The notes under the pieces are model-generated. The model was not told the origin of the DNA and did no database searches. It saw only the letters and a list, made by a program, of their open reading frames with translations. A program made the translations under genes and the position numbers. Below, one piece after another: positions 1-8,600 of a DNA stretch of 56,368 nucleotides. Numbering within the stretch: position 1 is the first letter of the stretch; every line of letters starts with the position of its first letter. The DNA is from an uncultured Candidatus Actinomarina sp. (GTDB lineage: Bacteria; Actinomycetota; Acidimicrobiia; Actinomarinales; Actinomarinaceae): assembly GCA_902555985.1 (NCBI GenBank), contig CACDUI010000007.1:1-56368 (forward strand), read 5' to 3'.

Positions 1-56
1 AACGCTGACCCAATAACTAGTGTCATGACAAATGTAAAAATGTATTTACTATTCAT
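1..56 (-). CDS. N-terminus of an exported protein, cut by window edge
   Basis: An ATG at 56-54 on the minus strand opens a frame that stays open to the window edge. Its 18 visible residues (MNSKYIFTFVMTLVIGSA) look like the start of a signal peptide, with one lysine followed by a hydrophobic run. The start overlaps the stop of the membrane-protein gene just upstream (stop TAG at 49-51), the usual arrangement for translational coupling, so this would be the fourth gene of the surface operon. No function can be read from so short a piece. A chance frame is the alternative. Confidence 0.5.
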   Translation of the reverse strand, partial: MNSKYIFTFVMTLVIGSA

Positions 57-1482
57 TTTTACCTTTAACCTTTATGAATAGACCGATAATGAGAATAGAA
101 ATCATATAACCTACTAGCATCAAAGCAAAAGTTAATGAAAATGACCCCATACTTAATAAGTCTTGTTGAAGATTTGCAAATTCACTATCAGGAGAAACAA
201 TTAAAATTCTAATAAACAACCATAATCCAAGTAAGAAAGAAAGAAGAGGAAAAATTTTGTAAACCCCGGTTGAATCATTTAATGATTCAAGTAACTCATT
301 ACCTCCGCCTGGAAGTGCTTTCAGTAAAACTCCTTCTATACACATTAAATAGCTAATAGCAGCAATAGCTGTAAAGACAGTGGATTCAAGAATAAAAGGC
401 AACGATGTTAAGTAGAAAAAGCCATAGCCTATGGCACTAAGACTAATTGATGAGTAAAATTTTGGAGATAATTTAGCGTTTGGCCTGCTGTTCAAAATAT
501 AACTCGAAGCAATAAATCCAAATATAAACCCAATAGGCATATTTAAATATACAAACGCAAGGGTCGAAATTAGTGCAAAAAATATTGCTTGAGGAGCCCA
601 TCTAAATCTAACTTTTTGTTTAAATATAAATTTTTCAATTAAACCTTCTATACCCTCATAAAAGAAAGTTACTGATATTAAGCCTGTAAAAGCAGCTAAA
701 AATACTGCCAAATTTTCTAAATCAAGAACAAGTGAAGCTCCTTCTTCTACATAGCCTATTAAAAATGCAGTCATAGTGAGAGCAAAGAGAATCTTAAGGA
801 AGTTTGTAAATCTAGAATTACTAATAATTTCATTTTCCTTTCTAAGAAATCTAACTTTATATTCAGAAAGAATTTTATTGAACCACTCTTGAAGAAGAAG
901 CACTAGATAAAATAAGACGATAATCACAGTTGTCATTATGAACGCAATACTATTTTTTTCTTGATCAGTTAAATCAATATCATCAAATAGTGGGATAGAG
1001 GTTATCAATTCATTTGTAATTTCTATATTGAGGAAATCCGTACTTTCAGGAATAGGTGGTGGAATGGTTGTAGTAGTTGTTGTAGTAGTTGTAGTCGTTG
1101 TTGTAGTCGTCGTTGGTATTGCAGATATGATTGTCTGATTTTGAAATTTCTCACGTTCAAAACTTATACAACTTTCTGCCGAACACTCTTCATCTGAAAG
1201 CTGTACTACCTTTGTAACAACTACATTTATTGTTGCAGTAACTTCATTTTCATAACAACATACTTCAAATGAACTTTCTTTCAATGGAATATCAAAAGTT
1301 TCTACTTTTCCATCATGAAGTATTTCTAACGTAATAGAATCAAACTCTGGATATAAGATGTTCCAACTAATCACAATTGTTGCATCATCTTTTCTATCTA
1401 ATGTAATATTTATATTCTCAGAATCTGCAGATGCATTAATGAATAAAGTAAAAAATAGTATTAATAAATATTTCTTCATCAA
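49..1482 (-). CDS. Polytopic membrane protein with extracellular N-domain and Thr-rich linker
   Basis: This 477-residue protein is not recognised as a named family. Residues 1-19 form a signal peptide. Residues 20-115 are a beta-rich domain with five or six cysteines (a CC pair near 75, then three more near 100-106), probably disulphide-bonded outside the cell. Residues about 123-142 are a Thr/Pro linker, and the rest is hydrophobic with roughly nine membrane segments. The linker resembles those of the giant surface protein upstream and of two other exported proteins in the window. The start codon directly follows the stop of the TetR gene, so the two are co-transcribed. Inference: an envelope protein displaying a small domain on a stalk, serving the same surface system. 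The membrane part could be a transporter or an acyl/glycosyltransferase, but I see no diagnostic motif. Confidence 0.8.
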   Translation of the reverse strand: MMKKYLLILFFTLFINASADSENINITLDRKDDATIVISWNILYPEFDSITLEILHDGKVETFDIPLKESSFEVCCYENEVTATINVVVTKVVQLSDEECSAESCISFEREKFQNQTIISAIPTTTTTTTTTTTTTTTTIPPPIPESTDFLNIEITNELITSIPLFDDIDLTDQEKNSIAFIMTTVIIVLFYLVLLLQEWFNKILSEYKVRFLRKENEIISNSRFTNFLKILFALTMTAFLIGYVEEGASLVLDLENLAVFLAAFTGLISVTFFYEGIEGLIEKFIFKQKVRFRWAPQAIFFALISTLAFVYLNMPIGFIFGFIASSYILNSRPNAKLSPKFYSSISLSAIGYGFFYLTSLPFILESTVFTAIAAISYLMCIEGVLLKALPGGGNELLESLNDSTGVYKIFPLLSFLLGLWLFIRILIVSPDSEFANLQQDLLSMGSFSLTFALMLVGYMISILIIGLFIKVKGKNE

Positions 1483-2121
1483 CTACTTTTGTAATAAAAG
1501 TGCCTTATCAACAATTTTACTCATTTCAGATACGAGCCATTCGTCATTAAATTTTGACCAAATTTCAAATTCAGGATTATATCTCATCCATAAATAGATA
1601 TTGCCATTCCAAAATACAAATATATCGTCAGTAAGAGCCTTGGCATCAACATCTTTATACTTTTCTGCGTAATCATTACAAATTCCTAATAAAAAAGTAT
1701 ACGGTTCTCCTTTTATCCATTTGTCGCTTATTAAAATCTCTCTAAATTGGTAAAACGCCTCCCTAACAGCATTTCCAACCTCAATACAAACAGACGTTTG
1801 GATTTCTATATATGCTTTTAACTGATCATGTGGATCGGAATTAGCATTATTAAACTCTGTTACGGATTCAACTATTTTTTCAAAAGCGATATTAAAAATA
1901 GATCCAAAAACATCAATTAAGTTATCTGGAAAATGATTATAAGCAGTTGCTACTGATGTCCCTGCTTCTTTTGCTATTAAAGATATATTTATTTTGTCAT
2001 TTGGAATATCAGGATTATTAAAGAGCTCTATAGCGCTATCAACTAGATTTTTGTGAGCTTCATCATAAATATTTTTCGCTCTAGCTGATCTACCATCTTG
2101 TGACATAGCTCTCATTTCCAT
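1483..2121 (-). CDS. TetR/AcrR-family transcriptional regulator
   Basis: This is a 212-residue DNA-binding regulator. The N-terminal helix-turn-helix is clear at residues about 45-70, where ISLIAKEAGTSVATAYNHF matches the TetR signature (I-A-x-x-A-G-x-S-x-x-T-x-Y-x-H-F). The remainder is helical, as expected for a ligand-binding and dimerisation domain. It lies 12 bases after the surface-protein/sortase gene and directly before the Thr-linker membrane protein, inside one operon. TetR proteins often repress their own operon, and the 16-bp inverted repeat at 9910-9925 is a candidate operator; that link is inference. The ligand is unknown. Three ATGs lie close together at the start (residues 1, 3 and 6), so the exact N-terminus is uncertain. 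Confidence 0.9.
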   Translation of the reverse strand: MEMRAMSQDGRSARAKNIYDEAHKNLVDSAIELFNNPDIPNDKINISLIAKEAGTSVATAYNHFPDNLIDVFGSIFNIAFEKIVESVTEFNNANSDPHDQLKAYIEIQTSVCIEVGNAVREAFYQFREILISDKWIKGEPYTFLLGICNDYAEKYKDVDAKALTDDIFVFWNGNIYLWMRYNPEFEIWSKFNDEWLVSEMSKIVDKALLLQK

Positions 2122-2133
2122 AGTTTAACTAAT

Positions 2134-2620
2134 TTAATTTACCGATTCTATTTTGGTAAGAATTCCTGTGACAACAAGCCTTTGTTTAGCTGAGTATCTC
2201 GGATGACATGTTGTTAGTGTTAACCTGTCGTCTCCACGATTGTAGAGAACGTATTCTCCACCGATAGCTTCAACAACTGTTACTTCATCCACTGCATAAT
2301 GGAATTTATTTGAATCAACTGTAAGAATTAATTCATCCCCGATTTGTACTTGATCTAAATTGGCAAATGGTGCACCGTAAGTAGTTCTATGACCCGCAAT
2401 TCCAACATTGCCACCTGTGCCAGGTAAAGCTGTGTTTGCATAGTGGCCAGGGCCAAGCTCTAATATTCTTTCACTTGTTCCTGCTACAACATATTGTTTA
2501 AGACTAATTGAGGATATTTCAAGATATCCAAAAACATCTGGTTTAAAACCATCTTCAATTTCTAAATCTGATGAAGATAATATATCTTGTACACTTTCAA
2601 ATACAGGAATGTCATTGAAG
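2134..2620 (-). other. Sortase catalytic domain within the fusion protein
   Basis: This is the transpeptidase part, residues about 2420-2580. The family triad is complete: His (codon 2389-2391) in GIAGHR, Cys (codon 2206-2208) in TLTTCHP, and Arg nine residues after the Cys. The TLTTCHP form and the short C-terminus match actinobacterial class E (and class D) sortases rather than SrtA or SrtB. A normal class E sortase is a free-standing protein with one N-terminal membrane anchor; here that anchor (about 2760-2832) is itself preceded by the substrate protein. Confidence 0.9.
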
Positions 2621-5600
2621 ATATTTTCTAAATTTATAATATTACTTTCTTCTTTAAATATTATTTCACTATTTTCTTTATTACTTTGATCTGAATACAT
2701 TGAAGCAAGTTTTATCTGTGAAGATTCTTGTTTTGAGTTAGATAAGTACGCTTCGTTATATATATATCCGATAGAAAATACGGCTGATAATAATAATAAT
2801 GCAGATAGAGCAGTCACAGCTTTTATTGAAAATTTGTTAATTTTTTTATTTTTAGTTTTATCTTTTGGAAGATCAAATGTAAAAGATTTTTCATTTAAAG
2901 ATCGGTCATCAAGCTCTTCATTAGTGAACTTAAATTCAATTTTATTTGAAGATATGAGATCTAAAATTTTACTAACATCATCTTTTGTAATATTTTCTTT
3001 TTTAGTAAATTTATTTTCTATGTTGCTAACTGAAGAAATTAAGTTTAGAAGTTCATGATTTAAATTATCAATAATTTCATTTTGACTTTCTGTATAAAGT
3101 CCTTTGTAAATATATGGATTTAATTTATTGAAATTTATTAATATTTCAACCTTTTCATTAATAAGCGATTCAATTTTAGATTTAAGTATAAAAATATTTT
3201 TATAAATATTATCAAGTGATCTTTTAGATGGCTCATTTAATATAAGTCTTTTTTTTCTGTTTTTTGTAAATAAGAACAATCCAGAAAATAATAAAAGAAT
3301 GCTGGAAATCACCATATTGCTTAAGTTGATACCAGTAGCAGCAAGCTTCATGCTATCTTCTGTGTAAAAATACTGTACTGTATAGTTTCCATCAGTCAAG
3401 TACACGTCTTCATCGTATTCATCCCATTCAAAAAAGTCATTACCCTCATCATCTGTTAAAGGGCCCTCACAAATATCTCCCTCTTCAAGAATCAAACCTT
3501 CACAGAAATCATCTTCCTCAAATGTGGTTGGTATTCCTGTTGGATCTGATGGGTCAGGATCTGATGGGTCAGGATCTGATGGGTCAGGATCTGATGGGTC
3601 AGGCTTATTATTATCTATACAGTCAAGAAGATTATCTAAATTAAAAATTCTTACAAGTGTTAAAAGACATTCGTCAGGATCTGCTTGGTCTATTGGAACA
3701 GTAGTTGTAGTAGTAGATACTGGACCAATTGTTGTTGTAGTAGCAGGACCTGTTGTTGTAGTAGTAGTAGATACTGGACCAATTGTTGTAGTAGTAGCAG
3801 GACCTGTTGTTGTAGTAGTAGATACTGGAATAGTGGTTGTGGTAGTAGTAACTGGGTCATCAATACAGTCAACTACTTTTTTAAATCCACCCTTAGATTT
3901 TTGACCACTTAGGCTGTCCTTAACTATAAATCTAATCCTATAGGTTGAGCCTTCAGGCACGTTAGAAAGAGTAGTAATATACAAATTCTGTCCACCAGCA
4001 AGATTATATGTGTTGTCTACAACTTTACTTCTGTTGATGAAGATTTTTAGACGTAAAGACATTCCAATATTTGACTGACTATTAATTGCTGACAGTCCAA
4101 AAGAAGCACTTCCATCATTACTGCATTGACCATTATTAAAAATTTGAGGTTTAAATATTGGTTCAAATATTGTAGTGGTTGTTGTTGGTATCGTAGTTGT
4201 AGTTGTAGTTGTAGTTGTTGTTGTTGTTGTGGTCGTAGTTGTAGTTGTAGTAGTTGTTACAGTACAACTAGCAGTGTATGACAGGGTTGGGTCCACGCCA
4301 GGGATGTCTAATCCATCTGTAACCCAGGAACTGTTATCATGCGAACCTCCAGATTTTCTAGAGCTATATCTCCATTGAATGCTGTCTCCATTAGCAAGTG
4401 CAGGTGCAGAATAAGTCTCTGAAGAATTAGATGTTACTTCTTCATCGCTCTTAAGTTGTGTCCAGCTTGACCCACCATCAGTAGAGTATTCCACTCTGTA
4501 AAATACTGAAACAGTTGAGTCAGCACCACTGTTAAGAGTAATGGACGGTGTTTGTGTCTGTGAATCTGAACATGATCCTAATGAAGTTGAAACACTAGCA
4601 CAAGAAATTGTTAACTTAGATCCAATCTCTGTCCATGTTGAACCACCGTCTGTTGAATATCTGTGTTCACGACCGGTACCATTTGCGATTCCCGTATTTA
4701 CAGCAAATTCTTGTGAAGCTCCAGCATTTATTGACTTACCACTCTCTTCACCTGTAACACTGCCTCCAAAGTACATCCAATCGCCAACAGCTCCACTTAC
4801 AGCATTGGTTGCTCTTTTTTGTACTAAAAATGTAATAGCGACATTACTTCCACTGTTATCAACAGTTATTTTAATTTTACCCATTGTGCCGCCCTGGCCA
4901 GTTCCATTATTTTTACAACCATTCGTAGCATGAGAAACAGCAGGAGCTATAACTGGACAATTGATAGTTATTGTTGAAAGCGTTGCCTCTGATTGGCTTA
5001 ATCCCTCTGAAGTGTTAGCAACAGAATATTTAATTATTACAGCTGTTCCATGACCTTGTGATGGTACAGAAAGCGAAGAGTTGTCTGTCGAGCCTGCTGC
5101 TACTGTCGCAGTGCTTAGTGTTGTATAACTCGAACCTCCATCAGTTGAGTACCTAACAGTAAATGTTCCCGCAGCAGTCGAACTTGAGTTATTGAGAGTT
5201 ACTGGAATTGCTGCACTTCCACTTGAACAACTGGCTGCAGCTGCTGTAGCACTAGCATTAAGCACAGGACAATCTATTTCAATACTGCTTAAAGTTGTTG
5301 TAGAAGCAGAAGAAAAATCTGTACTTGATGAAGTCTGATAACGTATATAAACCGTAGTGTCATTCGTGAAAGAAGAGCCTTTTAAACTAACTGTAGAGGT
5401 TGAATCCGAGTTAACTGCAACATGAGAACCGCCAATACCATCAGTCCAGTTTGAATTGTCTGTAGAGTACTGAACTTTAAAATAATTAGTTGCACCTTGT
5501 CCAGTGTTATCAAGTAGTACATTTATGGGAGCACCTCCACCTGAACATGTTCCGTGAGATGCGGTAACTGCAGGTGTTGGACAGTCGACTGTGGCGCTAT

Positions 5601-8600
5601 TTAAAGCATTACCTGTGACATAGTTTTCTGAAAATGATCCAGAAATTGTGGATGTTTTATATCTCCACTGAATTGCAGTCCCGTTGTTGACTGCTTGTGT
5701 CACTGTATCTGAACCACCGATTGTTACAGCTTTACTTGCTTCTTTTTGCTCCCAACTTGACCCACCATCTACTGAGTACTCAATTAAAAAGTATGCAGTA
5801 GCTTGTGACGAGCCGCTATTTGAAATTGCTAATGTTGATGTCTTTGAAGCTCCGCTACAACTATTTGCTAAAGTCTGGGAAGCAGAAGTCGTAATATTAC
5901 AACTAACCGGTGAACTTGCACTTCCAGTAGCAGTAGGAGTTCCTGTAAATGTTGCACTTGATGTTGATGTTTCATATCTCCAGGTGATAGTTTTTCCTAC
6001 AAGGACGCTTTGTGTTAATGTTTCTGTGCTATCAATGCCTACTGACTGATTAGCGGCCTTGGTTACCCAAGAACCGCTATCAATCTTGTACTCAACCTTT
6101 ACGTATGCTGTTGTTGTAGCAGAAGCTGAGTTAGTAATTGCAAAACTTGATGTTGCAGCACCACTGGAACATCCTCCTAAAGAAGGAGAAACGCTTACGT
6201 CAATAACAGGACAGTTAACAGTTGAGCTATTCATATCACTACTTGTGACATAACTTCCTGAAAAAGATCCAGAAGAAGTAGAAGACTTATATCTCCATTG
6301 AATAGCTGAACCATGAGAGACAGATTGGGTCAGTGTTGCTGAGCCATTAGCATTAATGCTCTGATTGGCTGCTTTCTGTGTCCAGCTTGATCCACCATCT
6401 AAAGAGTACTCAACAAGGACATAAGCTATATCATTTGCTGAATCAGAGTTAGTGATTGTTAATGTAGAGGTTTTTGCTCCACTTGAACAACTCCCAAGTT
6501 CTTGCTGGGCACTGACATCTATAATTGGACAATCAACAGTTGAACTTGCAGATAAGGTAGCGTATAAAATACCACCAAATGAACCTGAGGTTGATGAGGC
6601 TTTATATCTCCATGTAATTGCTGAATCATGTGGTACAGAGTGTGTTAGTGTTGCAGATGCATTTTTTGCAACAGACTGGTTCGCTGCTTTCTGTGACCAG
6701 CTTGATCCACCATCTAAAGAATACTCAACTAAGAAATATGCTGTTGTATTGGCTGAGTTAGAGTTTGATAACGTAAGAGTAGAGGTTTTAGCCCCACTAG
6801 AACAACTACCAAGCGCTTGCGAAGCACTTACATCTATTACTGGACAATCAACAGTTGAACTTGCAGATAAGGTAGTGGGTGTTAAACCTGTAAAGTTGTT
6901 AGATGTGTCTGAAGAGGTAAATCTCCATGTAATTGCTGAACCATGTGGTACAGACTGCTGAAAAATTGAACCTGAGTTATTGGTTGAAGTATAATTGCTA
7001 CTTTTAGTTTCCCAAGAGCCGTTATCAATCTTGTACTCAACTTTGAGATAAGCTGTTGAGCCTGAATTATTCGTAACTGTAAGATCGGAGGTTTTAGCCC
7101 CACCAGAACAACTACCAAGTTGTTGTGCTCCTGATACTGTTACAGGATTAGGACAGTCAACAGTTGAGCTATTCATATCACTAGCTGTGATATAACTTAG
7201 CCCTGTCCAGTTCCCTGATGTATCAGAGCTTTTATATCTCCACTGGATTGATGAACCATCAGGCACGCTAACTGTTAAAGAGGTGTTCGTTTGACCATTG
7301 GTAATTGTTAAGTTGTCTGCTTCCTGTGCGTCTGTATGCACAGTCCAGCTTGAACCTCCGTTAAGAGAGTACTCAACAGTAACATATGCTGTTGATCCAG
7401 AGCTATTTTGCAGAGAAAGTGTAGAGATCTTTGCCCCACCAGAACAACTACCGAGTGATTGAGAATCTGTCAGTGTTTTAGCTATAGCACAGTTAACAGT
7501 TGCACTATTCATATCACTAGCTGTGATATAACTTAACCCTGTCCAGTTCCCTGATGTGTTAGAGCTTTTATATCTCCACTGGATTGCTGAGCCATCAGCC
7601 ACACTTACTGTTAAAGATGTGTTCGTTTGACCATTGGAAATTGTTAAGTTGTCTGCTTCCTGTGCATCATTATGTACAGTCCAAGAACCACTATCAATCT
7701 TGTACTCAGCAGTAACGTATGCTGTTGATCCAGAGCTATTTTGGAGAGAAAGTGTAGAGGTAGCAGAACCAGCCGAACAACTACCGAGCGATTGTGAATC
7801 TGTTAGCGTTATGGCTGAAACGCAGTTAACAATTAACCCTGTGCCTGCAGACGTGTAACTTCCAGATGACGGGTTCGAGGTTCCAGCTCGCACTTGCCAA
7901 GAAACCTGATAATTCTGATCTTTGGCTGTTATTGAATATGTTGCTGAGGAGCTTGCACTTATCGAAATGCCATCTTTTAATGTAGTCCAACTCGTTATAT
8001 CACTTCCATTTAATGTGAGTTTGTATTGAACATCAAAGTAACCAGTGACATTACCAGTATTTGTTACTTCTATAGAAGGGACTTGTTGGCCACCAGAGCA
8101 TGAGCCCATGGATTGAGAAAGTGTAAATGTTAGTATTTCACAACTAACAGTTCTAGATGTCGCTGAGGTGTAAGATCCAGAAGATGGATTACCACTAGAA
8201 CTAGCTCTATATTGCCAATAAATTGTCGTTCCATGACTTTGAGCACTTGAAATAGTGTAGGTTTCTGTTGCACCAGACGAGATAGCATTTCCATCTTGTA
8301 AAGTTGTCCACGTTGAGTTATCAGTCGACCATTGTACGTCAACATACATTGTTGTACCACTTGCAGTAACTGCTATTGAAGAAGTAGCCGAACCACTAGA
8401 ACAACTATTTAAGGAGGTTACAGCACTTACTGATCCTGTAACACAACCAGAAGCGTCAATTGTTACAGTAACTGAGGTCGTTCCTGTGCTTGGAGTTCGA
8501 GTTCCATAAGAAGTATTTTCTGCATACCACGATAATGTCACTGTTGATCCATTTGAAAATGAGTCTGCTGTAGATAACAAGGTATTACTATCACCACCAG

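Noticed and set aside
3542-3601. Tandem 15-bp repeats as a CRISPR array
   Set aside because: The units are directly adjacent, without spacers, and lie in frame in a coding region.
3524-4378. Val/Gly/Ser-rich frames on the plus strand opposite the stalk
   Set aside because: They are the antisense of Thr, Pro, Asp and Ser codon repeats in the surface-protein gene; composition and lack of any start signal show they are not genes.
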